Shown: piece after piece, positions 42,784 through 51,098 of the stretch
Layout: every line of letters begins with the position of its first letter
How positions within the stretch are numbered: the first letter of the stretch is position 1
Origin: Streptomyces lacrimifluminis
GTDB taxonomy: Bacteria > Actinomycetota > Actinomycetes > Streptomycetales > Streptomycetaceae
Direction: 5' to 3'
NCBI RefSeq assembly: GCF_014646095.1
Contig: NZ_BMMU01000023.1
Span: 1 to 64,000, forward strand
Length of the DNA stretch: 64,000 nt
Made by a program: the position numbers and the translations under genes
Notes under the pieces: generated by a model
Seen by the model: only the letters and a program-made list of their open reading frames with translations
Databases searched by the model: none
Told to the model about the DNA's origin: nothing

Positions 42784-44088
42784 ATGGCTGACCAGTCCAC
42801 CAAGGAAAACAACAAGGAAACCGCCGCGGAAGGTGCCCAGCACCACGGCGACCAGGGCATCTCGCGTCGGCGGCTGCTCGGCACCGCCGGTGCCACCGGG
42901 CTCGCGCTCGGTGCGGCGGGCGGGGCCACCGGCTATGCCGTCGGCGCCTCCGACGGCGACTCGGGCTCCTCCGGCTCGTCCCTGGCGCTCACGTCGGTGG
43001 GCGCGGACATGGCAATGTTTCACGGGAAACATCAGCCGGGCATCACCGAGGGCCTCCAGGCCAGCGGCCATCTCGTCGCCTTCGACCTGGCGGCGGGCGC
43101 GGGCCGCACCGAGGCCGCCGCGCTGCTGCGCCGCTGGTCCGACACCGCCCGGCGGCTCATGGCCGGCGAGGCCGCCGCGCACGACGACACGGATGTCGCC
43201 CGGGACGCGGGCCCCTCGTCCCTGACGGTCACCTTCGGATTCGGGTACGGCTTCTTCGCCCGCACCGGGTTGGAGAAGCAGCGCCCGGTGGCGCTCGATC
43301 CGCTGCCCGAGTTCTCCTCCGACCACCTCGACAAGGCCCGCAGCAACGGCGATCTGTGGGTGCAGATCGGCGCCAACGACGCACTGGTCGCCTTCCACGC
43401 CCTGCGCGCGGTCCAGAAGGACGCGGGCAGCGCCGCCCGGGTCCGCTGGCAGATGAACGGCTTCAACCGGTCGCCGGGCGCCACCGGCCGGCCGATGACC
43501 GCCCGCAACCTGATGGGCCAGATCGACGGCACCCGCAACCCGAAGCCGTCCGAGGCCGACTTCGACCAGCGCATCTTCGTGCCCGCCTCCGGCGAACCGT
43601 CCTGGATGGCGAACGGCTCCTACGCCGTCGTACGCCGTATCCGCATGCTTCTCGACGACTGGGAGCAACTGTCGGTCAAGCAGCAGGAGGACGTGGTCGG
43701 GCGGCGGAAGGCGAACGGGGCGCCGCTCAGCGGCGGGACCGAGACGACCGCGATGGACCTGGAGAAGGTCGACGCCAACGGTGATCTCGTGGTGCCCATC
43801 AACGCGCACGCCCGGATCACCCGCCCCGACGAGAACGGGGGCGCGGCCATCCTGCGGCGCCCCTTCTCCTTCCACGACGGCATCGGCGCGGACGGGACGC
43901 CCGACGCGGGGCTCCTCTTCGTCTGCTGGCAGGCCGATCCGCTGCGTGGCTTCGTCCCCGTCCAGCGCAAGCTCGACCGGGGCGACGCGCTGTCGAAGTT
44001 CATCCGGCACGAGTCGAGCGGGCTGTTCGCGGTACCGGGCGGGGCGGGCGAGGGGGAGTACGTGGGACAGTGGTTGCTGGAGGGGTGA
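42784..44088 (+). CDS. dtpA: Tat-exported DyP-type haem peroxidase (DtpA-like)
   Basis: The 434-residue protein has a twin-Arg signal (GISRRRLLGTAGATG) and a DyP peroxidase fold with GQIDGTRNP (catalytic Asp), the proximal His region NAHARITRP and a C-terminal FVPVQRKLDRGDALSKF. In S. lividans the homologue DtpA sits in the same position after sco-ecuC-copD and takes part in copper-dependent maturation of the oxidase GlxA. A parS-like sequence (43016-43031) lies inside the coding region. Confidence 0.92.
   Translation: MADQSTKENNKETAAEGAQHHGDQGISRRRLLGTAGATGLALGAAGGATGYAVGASDGDSGSSGSSLALTSVGADMAMFHGKHQPGITEGLQASGHLVAFDLAAGAGRTEAAALLRRWSDTARRLMAGEAAAHDDTDVARDAGPSSLTVTFGFGYGFFARTGLEKQRPVALDPLPEFSSDHLDKARSNGDLWVQIGANDALVAFHALRAVQKDAGSAARVRWQMNGFNRSPGATGRPMTARNLMGQIDGTRNPKPSEADFDQRIFVPASGEPSWMANGSYAVVRRIRMLLDDWEQLSVKQQEDVVGRRKANGAPLSGGTETTAMDLEKVDANGDLVVPINAHARITRPDENGGAAILRRPFSFHDGIGADGTPDAGLLFVCWQADPLRGFVPVQRKLDRGDALSKFIRHESSGLFAVPGGAGEGEYVGQWLLEG
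43016..43031. promoter_or_regulatory. parS-like site inside dtpA (one mismatch)
   Basis: TGTTTCACGGGAAACA differs from the bacterial parS consensus TGTTTCACGTGAAACA at one central base. Streptomyces ParB binds a series of such sites around oriC, several of them within genes. Confidence 0.7.
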
Positions 44089-44170
44089 CGCGGCGGCTCC
44101 CGGCGTGGTGTCCGGGGCCGGGTCACCCCTTGGAGCTGCGGGGTCGGGAAGCGTGCGCCGTGCTCGGCAT

Positions 44171-44265
44171 GGGCCTGCCCGGCGGATCAGGTCGGGGCAA
44201 AGCAGCGGCGCCTGATCGGCGTACGTGAGCCCCCGCGTCCCCGGCGTGATCCGCCGGACAGGCCC
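44171..44265 (+). repeat. Long imperfect inverted repeat between dtpA and pheA
   Basis: A 19-bp arm (44171-44189, starting GGGCCTG and ending CGGATCA) pairs with 44247-44265 with one mismatch; the loop is 57 nt. It may terminate the copper operon or form a leader structure for pheA. Confidence 0.5.
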
Positions 44266-44287
44266 TTGGGGCCATTAGGGTGAGGTC

Positions 44288-45220
44288 ATGCCAGCCAGCT
44301 ACGCGTATCTCGGCCCCGAGGGCACCTTCACCGAGGTTGCCCTGCGCACGCTTCCGGAGGCGGCCACCCGAGAGCTGATCCCGATGGTGTCCGTGCCGGC
44401 CACGCTCGACGCGGTGCGCAGCGGTGAGGTCGAGGCCGCGTTCGTGCCGATCGAGAACTCCGTCGAGGGAGGTATCACCACCACGCTCGACGAGCTGGTC
44501 GCGGGCTCCCCGCTGATGATCTACCGCGAGGTGCTGCTGTCGATCACCTTCGCGCTGCTGGTCAGGCCGGGCACCAAGCTGTCGGAGATCAAGACCGTCA
44601 CCGCCCATCCGGCCGCGCAGTCCCAGATCCGCAACTGGATGAAGATCAACCTCCCGGACGTGGTGTGGGAGTCGTCCGCCTCGAACGCGGACGGTGCCCG
44701 GCTTGTGCAGGAGGGCCGGTACGACGCCGCCTTCGCGGGTGAGTTCGCCGCCGCCCGGTACGGCCTCACCGCGCTGGAGACCGGCATCCACGACGCGGAG
44801 AACGCGCAGACACGGTTCGTCCTGGTGGGCAGGCCCGCCCGGCCCGCGGCGCCGACCGGCGCCGACAAGACGTCCGTCGTCATCTGGCAGCGCGACGACC
44901 ACCCCGGTGGACTGCGTGATCTGCTGGGCGAGTTCGCGGTGCGGGGCGTCAACCTGATGCTGCTGCAGTCCCGGCCGACCGGGCAGGGCATCGGTAACTA
45001 CTGCTTCGCCATTGACGCCGAGGGCCACATCTCCGACCGGAAGGTCGCCGAGGCGCTGATGGGGCTCAGGCGAATCTGTCTCAAGGTGCGGTACCTGGGT
45101 TCGTACCCGCGTGCGGACATCGGTGTGGAGGACGTCCGTGCTCCCCTGCCGGGGACGTCCGACGAGGAGTTCGTGACGGCCGCCGACTGGGTGGCTCGCT
45201 GCCAGGACGGCCGCTTCTGA
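44288..45220 (+). CDS. pheA: Prephenate dehydratase
   Basis: The 310-residue protein converts prephenate to phenylpyruvate in phenylalanine synthesis. The start YLGPEGTFTEVAL, the VPIENSVEGGI loop, and NAQTRFVLVGR (catalytic Thr-Arg-Phe) are canonical. A C-terminal ACT domain (about 195-285) with LMLLQSRPTGQGIGNYCF gives feedback control by phenylalanine. It is monofunctional with no chorismate mutase part. The gene stands alone, followed by a non-coding region with DnaA boxes and serS. Confidence 0.95.
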   Translation: MPASYAYLGPEGTFTEVALRTLPEAATRELIPMVSVPATLDAVRSGEVEAAFVPIENSVEGGITTTLDELVAGSPLMIYREVLLSITFALLVRPGTKLSEIKTVTAHPAAQSQIRNWMKINLPDVVWESSASNADGARLVQEGRYDAAFAGEFAAARYGLTALETGIHDAENAQTRFVLVGRPARPAAPTGADKTSVVIWQRDDHPGGLRDLLGEFAVRGVNLMLLQSRPTGQGIGNYCFAIDAEGHISDRKVAEALMGLRRICLKVRYLGSYPRADIGVEDVRAPLPGTSDEEFVTAADWVARCQDGRF

Positions 45221-45264
45221 CCGGCCCTTCCCTCCTGCCGGCCGGTCCTACCAGCCGATTTCCG

Positions 45265-45576
45265 TTATCCACAGAAGTTATCCACAGGCTGGCTTCTCGA
45301 CCTGGGGACAAGTCGACAACGGAGCGCTGACCTGTCGACAAATCGCCCTACAGGCCGCCGATCGGTCCACAGTTCGGAAGACCACCCTTCGTCCACTCGT
45401 TTCCCTGGCGTAACTCGCCGGGGTTACGCATTTCCACCCGAAAGTGGTCATGAAGGTGGTTTGCTTGGGGAATTGGCCATCTCGCGGACACCTTTCGAAA
45501 CGATCACTTCCGTAATCCACAGATCTTTCACACAGCCTGTGGATAACTTTTCCCGGGTGTGGATTACTGTGGACGA
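45265..45576. promoter_or_regulatory. Cluster of DnaA boxes between pheA and serS
   Basis: The 547 bases from 45221 to 45767 have no gene. They hold six DnaA-box-like 9-mers: TTATCCACA at 45265-45273 and 45278-45286, TAATCCACA at 45513-45521, and on the other strand TTATCCACA (45538-45546), TAATCCACA (45558-45566) and TCGTCCACA (45568-45576). Two weaker sequences lie between. The arrangement is convergent, three boxes in each orientation. dnaA and dnaN are absent, so it is not oriC. Clusters outside oriC that titrate DnaA have been described in S. coelicolor. Confidence 0.75.
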
Positions 45577-45767
45577 CCCCGCCCTCAAGTCCCCTGCGCC
45601 ACAAGGGATTCGAGTCAACCAGGCACCATCACCCGACTCTTTCAGGGAAGCCGGTCGCTTTCCTTGACGCTCATTGAAAAGATCGACATTTCGGGCAAAT
45701 GGCAACACGGGGTGCGTAGGGAAATACCGAGTCGTGAGTGCCGACCTCGCACCGGTAGCCTTGGAGG

Positions 45768-47057
45768 GTGATTGACCTTCGCCTGCTCCGTGAGGACCCC
45801 GACCGTGTGCGCGCTTCGCAGCGCGCCCGTGGAGAGGACGTCGCGCTCGTCGACGCTCTCCTGTCCGCCGACGAGCGGCGCAGGTCGTCCGGCGTCCGTT
45901 TCGACGAGCTGCGTTCCGAGCAGAAGGCGCTCGGCAAGCTGATCCCCAGGGCCTCGGGTGACGAGAAGGCCGAGCTGCTGGCGAAGGCCGGGCAGCTCGC
46001 CGCCGACGTCAAGGCGGCCGACGCCGAGCAGCACGAGGCGGACGAGGAAGCCAAGAAGCTCCTGGTCCAGCTCGGCAACCTGGTCCACCCCGACGTCCCG
46101 GTCGGCGGCGAGGAGGACTTCGTCGTCCTGGAGACGCACGGCACGATCCGCGACTTCGGCGCCGAGGGCTTCGAGCCCAAGGACCACCTGGAGCTGGGCG
46201 AGGCACTGGGCGCCATCGACGTCGAGCGGGGCGCCAAGGTGTCCGGCTCGCGCTTCTACTACCTCACCGGCGTCGGCGCGCTGCTGGAGCTCGCGCTCGT
46301 CAACGCGGCGATCGCACAGGCCACGGAGGCCGGCTTCATCCCGATGCTGACCCCGGCGCTGGTCCGCCCGCGCGCGATGGAGGGCACCGGCTTCCTCGGC
46401 CAGGCTGCGGAGAACGTGTACCACCTGGAGAAGGACGACTACTACCTGGTCGGCACCTCCGAGGTCCCCCTCGCCGCGTACCACATGGACGAGATCCTCG
46501 ACGCCGACAAGCTGCCGCTGCGCTACGCCGGCTTCTCGCCGTGCTTCCGCCGCGAGGCAGGCACCTACGGCAAGGACACCCGGGGCATCTTCCGCGTGCA
46601 CCAGTTCGACAAGGTCGAGATGTTCTCGTACGTCCACCCCGAGGACGCGGAGAACGAGCACCAGCGTCTTCTGGACTGGGAGAAGCAGTGGCTGACCGCC
46701 CTCGAACTGCCCTTCCAGGTCATCGACGTGGCCTCGGGCGACCTGGGAGCGTCCGCCTCGCGCAAGTTCGACTGCGAGGCGTGGATCCCGACCCAGGACA
46801 AGTACCGCGAGCTGACCTCGGCCTCCAACTGCGACGGCTTCCAGGCCCGGCGTCTGTCCGTGCGGATGCGCGACACCAGTGACGGCAAGAACAAGGTCCA
46901 GCCGTTGGCGACGCTCAACGGCACGCTGTGCGCCGTACCGCGCACGATCGTGGCGATCCTGGAGAACCACCAGCTGGCCGACGGCTCGGTGCGCGTGCCC
47001 GAGGTGCTGCGCCCGTATCTGGGCGGCCGGGAGCTGCTGGAGCCGGTCGCCAAGTGA
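45768..47057 (+). CDS. serS: Seryl-tRNA synthetase
   Basis: The 429-residue class II synthetase has an N-terminal coiled-coil tRNA arm (about 25-105) and a catalytic core with motif 2 FRREAGTYGKDTRGIFRVHQF and motif 3 near the C-terminus (NGTLCAVPRTIVAILENHQ). It charges tRNA-Ser, including the tRNA-Ser(UGA) encoded at 22.4 kb. The start is GTG. The end overlaps the HAD gene by 4 bp (GTGA), so they are co-translated. Confidence 0.97.
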   Translation: MIDLRLLREDPDRVRASQRARGEDVALVDALLSADERRRSSGVRFDELRSEQKALGKLIPRASGDEKAELLAKAGQLAADVKAADAEQHEADEEAKKLLVQLGNLVHPDVPVGGEEDFVVLETHGTIRDFGAEGFEPKDHLELGEALGAIDVERGAKVSGSRFYYLTGVGALLELALVNAAIAQATEAGFIPMLTPALVRPRAMEGTGFLGQAAENVYHLEKDDYYLVGTSEVPLAAYHMDEILDADKLPLRYAGFSPCFRREAGTYGKDTRGIFRVHQFDKVEMFSYVHPEDAENEHQRLLDWEKQWLTALELPFQVIDVASGDLGASASRKFDCEAWIPTQDKYRELTSASNCDGFQARRLSVRMRDTSDGKNKVQPLATLNGTLCAVPRTIVAILENHQLADGSVRVPEVLRPYLGGRELLEPVAK

Positions 47058-47866
47058 CCGACGCCGCCGGGTCGTTCCCGTACCGGCTCGTCGCGACCGA
47101 CCTCGACGGAACGCTGCTGCGTTCCGACGACTCGGTCTCGGCGCGCACCCGTGAGGCACTCGCCGCGGCCACCGCGGCGGGCGCCGCGCACATCGTCGTC
47201 ACCGGCCGGGGGGTGCGCTGGACGCGGCACGTCCTCGACGAGCTGGGCTACGAGGGACTCGCGGTCTGCGGCCAGGGCGCACAGGTGTACGACGTCGGGG
47301 CGCATCGTCTGCTGACGTCGATCACCCTGGACCGGCAGCTGGCCTCGCTCGCGCTGGCGAAGATCGAGGCGGAGGTCGGGCCGCTGTTCCTGGCGGCGAG
47401 CCGGGCCGGCCTCGACGGCGAGGTGCTGGTCGGGCCGGGCTACGCCGGCGTGGGCTCGTTGCCCTTCGTCCCGCTCACGGAACCGTCGGACCTGTGGACC
47501 GAGCCGCTGGGCAAGATCTACATCCAGCACCCGACCCTGTCCGCCGACGAGCTCACCGAGGTCGCCGCACGGACTGCGGGCGGATTCGTCACGGTCACCA
47601 TGGCCGGCGAGGGGATCGTCGAACTCCTCCCTCTGGGCCTGTCGAAGGCGAAGGGGCTGTCTCTGGCGGCCCGTCGGCTGGGCCTGAAGCCCGCGGACAC
47701 GATCGCCTTCGGTGACATGCCCAACGACATCCCGATGTTCACCTGGGCGGCACGCGGGGTCGCGATGGCCAACGCCCACGCCGAACTGCGTGCGGTGGCG
47801 GACGAGGTGACGTCGTCGAACGACGAGGACGGCATCGCGGTGGTGCTGGAGCGGTTGCTGGCGTAG
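47054..47866 (+). CDS. HAD-superfamily (Cof type IIB) phosphatase
   Basis: This 270-residue protein has DLDGTLL (about 14-20), VTGRG, LSKAKGLSLAARRLGL and GDMPNDIPMF, the four HAD motifs, with a C2B cap. It is probably a sugar-phosphate or cofactor phosphatase. The GTG start overlaps the serS stop. It is paralogous to the protein at 57287-58156, with the same motif spacing. Confidence 0.9.
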   Translation: MTDAAGSFPYRLVATDLDGTLLRSDDSVSARTREALAAATAAGAAHIVVTGRGVRWTRHVLDELGYEGLAVCGQGAQVYDVGAHRLLTSITLDRQLASLALAKIEAEVGPLFLAASRAGLDGEVLVGPGYAGVGSLPFVPLTEPSDLWTEPLGKIYIQHPTLSADELTEVAARTAGGFVTVTMAGEGIVELLPLGLSKAKGLSLAARRLGLKPADTIAFGDMPNDIPMFTWAARGVAMANAHAELRAVADEVTSSNDEDGIAVVLERLLA

Positions 47867-48223
47867 GCATGCGGGGCCGGCTGGAGCAGATGGGTCGGGG
47901 GCCTGGGAGGGCGGCCCGCGCGAAGTGACTCGCGCGCTCGAAGTGGCCGCCCCGGGCAGCTCCCCCCGCTGAGCGGGCCCGCCCGGAGGGTAGTGACTGC
48001 TCCGGAGCCCGCCGCGGGCTGCCCTGAAGGAAGCCGCGCGAACCGCCGTGCACCGGCGTCGCCCGGCTCCGCTCCCAGAACCCGACTCCAGCCACCGGAT
48101 CGATGACGTCAGACCTACGACATCGGACAGATCCGGCGTACTGGACACCACTACTGTGCCTGTACGCCGAGTCGGGCGCCACCGAATAAAACTGGTGACC
48201 GAGTGCCGGGCCGGCCCGGCGTT
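47867..48223. other. Intergenic region with nested palindromes
   Basis: No gene is visible between the HAD gene and the small minus-strand gene. The part 47954-48024 has several nested inverted repeats: GGGCAGC/GCTGCCC as outer arms, CCCGCT-G-AGCGGG (47965-47977), GCTCCGGAGC (47999-48008) and GCCCG-CCG-CGGGC (48007-48019). It may act as a terminator for serS-HAD or form a structured RNA. Confidence 0.4.
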
Positions 48224-48439
48224 CTACTTCCGGCGCCACCTGCGGCGACGCGACTTGCTGAAGAACCAGCCCGCCGGGGGCTCGTCCGACCGCCAGGGCT
48301 GCGGCTCGGGAGCCGCAGCCCGCCACCGCGCCGTCAGCATCCGGGCGCGGGCGGACGGTTCGGCGGTTCCGGCTGAGCGTATGAAGTCCTCGTCGAGGAC
48401 CACCTCGTCCCAGATGTCCCTGTCCCTGTTCCCTGCCAT
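48224..48439 (-). CDS. Small conserved Streptomyces hypothetical protein
   Basis: The 71-residue protein begins MAGNRDRDIWDEVVLDEDFI and ends in a cluster of basic residues (KSRRRRWRRK). An acidic start, a Pro/Trp-rich middle and a basic tail suggest binding to nucleic acid or membrane, but no domain is recognised. The ATG at 48439 was chosen over an upstream in-frame start because the ordered sequence begins there and GGACGGGG lies just before. Confidence 0.55.
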   Translation of the reverse strand: MAGNRDRDIWDEVVLDEDFIRSAGTAEPSARARMLTARWRAAAPEPQPWRSDEPPAGWFFSKSRRRRWRRK

Positions 48440-48539
48440 CCCCGTCCTGCCGCCCCTTTGTCCAGTGTGCCCGGACACGCGTGAAGTCCCTGTCAGGAAG
48501 CCCCTGTCGAGAGCGGACCGGGCCCGGGGCCGGTCCGGC

Positions 48540-49259
48540 CTACTCCTCGCCGGTCGGGGTCAGCGTGCGCAGCTTCTGACCGGCGTACCAGGTGGCGAGG
48601 ACGGTGACCGCGATCAGCAGGACCGTCGCCGTGGTCAGGCTGACGTCCGAGGTGATCAGTTCGCCGCCCGTGACCTTGTGGCCGACGGCCAGGGCCCACT
48701 GCTGGACGCTCAGCGTGCGCGCGCCCGGCACCAGGGAGCCGAACAGGGCTTCCCAGACCAGGGCGTAGACGAGCCCGAAGACCACCGCGTGCCGGGACAC
48801 CGTGCCGAGCAGCAGGAAGAGCGCGGCGTAGGCGATGGAGGCGACCAGTGCCGCGACCGTGTAGGAGACGGCGACCTGCTGGCCGTTGCCGTTGAGGATG
48901 AGGCCGGCGACGAACGTCGGCACCGCCGAGAACGCCATGGTGACGCCGATCGCGACGATCAGCTTGGTGTAGATGATCTTGGGTCGCTTGAGCGGCTTGG
49001 AGAGCAGGTAGACGACAGAGCCGTCGTCGATCTCCGGGCCGATCGCGCCGGTTCCCGCGATGACGCCGATGATCGGCACCATCGTGGCGAGGGCGAGTCC
49101 GCCCAGCAGGTCCGCCGCCGTCTGGTCGTCGGCGCCGACGAGGACCCGTACGACGACGGCGATCACGATCAGCAGCAGGGGCAGCGCGCCCAGGATGAGG
49201 GCCCGGCGGCGGCCGAGCAGGGCCCGGTAGGTGAGCCGGGCGACTGTGGGGTCGTACAT
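48540..49259 (-). CDS. ABC-2 type transporter permease
   Basis: The 239-residue protein has six hydrophobic helices (for example ALILGALPLLLIVIAVVVRV, VGVTMAFSAVPTFVAGLIL) and the ABC-2 permease pattern with GAIGPEIDDGSVVYLLSKPLKRPKI, a motif common to NosY-like permeases. It pairs with the ATPase at 49270-50181 immediately upstream (10-bp gap). The substrate is unknown. Confidence 0.88.
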   Translation of the reverse strand: MYDPTVARLTYRALLGRRRALILGALPLLLIVIAVVVRVLVGADDQTAADLLGGLALATMVPIIGVIAGTGAIGPEIDDGSVVYLLSKPLKRPKIIYTKLIVAIGVTMAFSAVPTFVAGLILNGNGQQVAVSYTVAALVASIAYAALFLLLGTVSRHAVVFGLVYALVWEALFGSLVPGARTLSVQQWALAVGHKVTGGELITSDVSLTTATVLLIAVTVLATWYAGQKLRTLTPTGEE

Positions 49260-49269
49260 TTTCGGCCTC

Positions 49270-50181
49270 CTACGCGGCGACGAGATACGAGAACACGGAT
49301 TCGAGGGACTCGTCGGACGGCGAGACCGTGAGCAGCCGGATGCCGTGGTCCCTGGCAACGCGGGGCAGCAGGGCGGTGAAGCGGCCGAAGTCGACGGCCT
49401 GGATGCGCAACGCGCCCTCCGCGAGGTCCACCTCGATGCCGGAGGTCGACGGGTCGGCGATCAGCGCCGCGGCGAGGGCCCGGTCGTCGCTGGAGCGGAC
49501 GAGGTAGCGGTGCGGGCGGTCGGTCATCAGACGACGGATCCGGCGGAAGTCACCGCTGGCCGCGTGCCGTCCGGCGACGACGACCTCGATGTGGGCCGCC
49601 AACTGCTCGACCTCTTCGAGGATGTGCGAGGAGAACAGGACCGTGCGGCCCTCGGCGCCCATACGGCGCAGCAGGTCCATGAGCTGCATGCGCTGGCGCG
49701 GGTCCATGCCGTTGAAGGGCTCGTCGAGCAGGAGGAGCGACGGGTCGTGCACGAGTGCGCTGGCCATCTTCACGCGCTGGCGCATGCCCTTGGAGTACGT
49801 CGAGATCTTGCGGTCCTGCGCGTACTCCATCTCGACCGTGGCGAGCGCCCGCTGGGCCGCCTTGGCGCCCAGGCCGTGCAACTCGGCGTTGGCGACGACG
49901 AACTCGAGGCCGGTGAGGAAGTCGTACATCGCCTCGCGCTCGGGGACGATGCCGATGTGCTTGTAGATCTGCTCGTTGCGCCACACGGGCGCTCCGTCGA
50001 GGGTGACGGTGCCGGTGGAGGGGGCCAGGAAGCCGCCCATCATGTTGATGAGGGTGGACTTTCCGGCGCCGTTGGGGCCGAGGAGGCCGGTGACGCCAGG
50101 GCCGATCGTCATGGTGATGTCGTTGACCGCCACCACGTTGCCGAACCAGCGCGAGACGTGGTCGATGTTGAGCGTGGTCAC
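49270..50181 (-). CDS. ABC transporter ATP-binding protein
   Basis: The 303-residue ATPase has Walker A GPNGAGKS (about 40-47), signature YSKGMRQRV, and Walker B LLLLDEPFNGMD. It is a CcmA/DrrA-like exporter subunit. The start at GTG 50181 overlaps the stop of the upstream permease gene by 4 bp. It presumably energises the permease at 48540-49259. Two ATPase-permease pairs follow one another in this operon. Confidence 0.92.
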   Translation of the reverse strand: MTTLNIDHVSRWFGNVVAVNDITMTIGPGVTGLLGPNGAGKSTLINMMGGFLAPSTGTVTLDGAPVWRNEQIYKHIGIVPEREAMYDFLTGLEFVVANAELHGLGAKAAQRALATVEMEYAQDRKISTYSKGMRQRVKMASALVHDPSLLLLDEPFNGMDPRQRMQLMDLLRRMGAEGRTVLFSSHILEEVEQLAAHIEVVVAGRHAASGDFRRIRRLMTDRPHRYLVRSSDDRALAAALIADPSTSGIEVDLAEGALRIQAVDFGRFTALLPRVARDHGIRLLTVSPSDESLESVFSYLVAA

Positions 50182-51098
50182 AGTCCGACCTTTCGGTAGC
50201 GGCGCATCAGAAGGCCGTAGCAGCCGGCGATGAGACCCAGGACGGCGAGCAGGAAGACCACGCCTGCGCCGGTGCTGGGGCCTACCCCTCCGGGGTAGGA
50301 GGATGTGGCGCCCAGGAAGGCCGTCTGCACCCCGTCGATGAGAGTGATGGGCGAGAAGAGGCCGATCCAGGGGGCGGCGGTCGAGCTCTGCCCGTCCACC
50401 ATGGTCTGCGCGTCGGCGATGGCCTGGAGCGTGGACACCGCCCCGTAGGAGATGGTCAGCACGGCGATGACGGCCGCGATACCGAAGCCGCGGCGCGGGG
50501 TGGCCGCCGAGATGACGAGGCCGATACCGGCGAACAGCAGCGAGAGCAGTGCCACGGAGACGAGCCCCTGAAGGAAACCCTTGGTCTGGTCGGTGAAGTC
50601 GAGCTTGGCCAGCATGGCGCCGCCGTAGAGCACCACCAGCGGCACCGCGGTGATGAGGAACAGGGCCGAGGCCAGCGCCGCGAACTTCGCCCGGACGTAG
50701 TCCGAGGTCTCGATCGGGCGCGAGAAGTACAGGGGTACGGTCTTGAAGCGCAGGTCGCGGGAGACGGCCTGGGGGGCCTGCGAGGCGACGTACAGGCCGA
50801 TGACCGCCTGCATGACGATCGCGTAGTTCGTGTACTCGACGGGCAGTTCCTTGGCCTTGGTGGCGACCGTGACCGCCACCATGATGGCCGCCGGGACGCA
50901 CATCACCGCGAAGAGCAGCATCGGCAGCACCTTGGACTTGGCCGAGCGGCCGAGGCCGTAGGAGCCGCGCAGGGACTGCGAGTAGAGCGAGCGGCGGGCG
51001 TACGCGCGGCCCAGTCGCTGGCCGTCGTACGAGCGGTAACCGATGTTGTGGATGCGGGACTGGGCGCCCGTCTGTGCCGGGGTCTGCTCAACCGCCAT
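50178..51098 (-). CDS. ABC-2 type transporter permease
   Basis: The 306-residue membrane protein has an N-terminal cytoplasmic segment (IHNIGYRSYDGQRLGRAYARR) and about six helices. The pattern DLRFKTVPLYFSRPIETSDYVRAK is typical of this permease type. It pairs with the ATPase at 51088-52101, which it overlaps by 11 bp, and runs into the second ATPase with a 4-bp overlap, so all four ABC genes are one operon. Confidence 0.88.
   Translation of the reverse strand: MAVEQTPAQTGAQSRIHNIGYRSYDGQRLGRAYARRSLYSQSLRGSYGLGRSAKSKVLPMLLFAVMCVPAAIMVAVTVATKAKELPVEYTNYAIVMQAVIGLYVASQAPQAVSRDLRFKTVPLYFSRPIETSDYVRAKFAALASALFLITAVPLVVLYGGAMLAKLDFTDQTKGFLQGLVSVALLSLLFAGIGLVISAATPRRGFGIAAVIAVLTISYGAVSTLQAIADAQTMVDGQSSTAAPWIGLFSPITLIDGVQTAFLGATSSYPGGVGPSTGAGVVFLLAVLGLIAGCYGLLMRRYRKVGL

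Noticed and set aside
41389..44088. Plus-strand open frame joining copD and dtpA in one 899-codon reading
   Set aside because: Its first half is an out-of-frame reading of the CopC-CopD gene with Arg-rich low complexity. Only the part from 42784 is the real DyP peroxidase.
45221..45767. Chromosomal origin oriC
   Set aside because: DnaA boxes are present, but there are far fewer than at Streptomyces oriC, and dnaA, dnaN and gyr genes are absent; the neighbours are pheA and serS.
45577..45767. T-box or other riboswitch before serS
   Set aside because: I could not find a T-box consensus (GGTGG-type) or a specifier/antiterminator pair.
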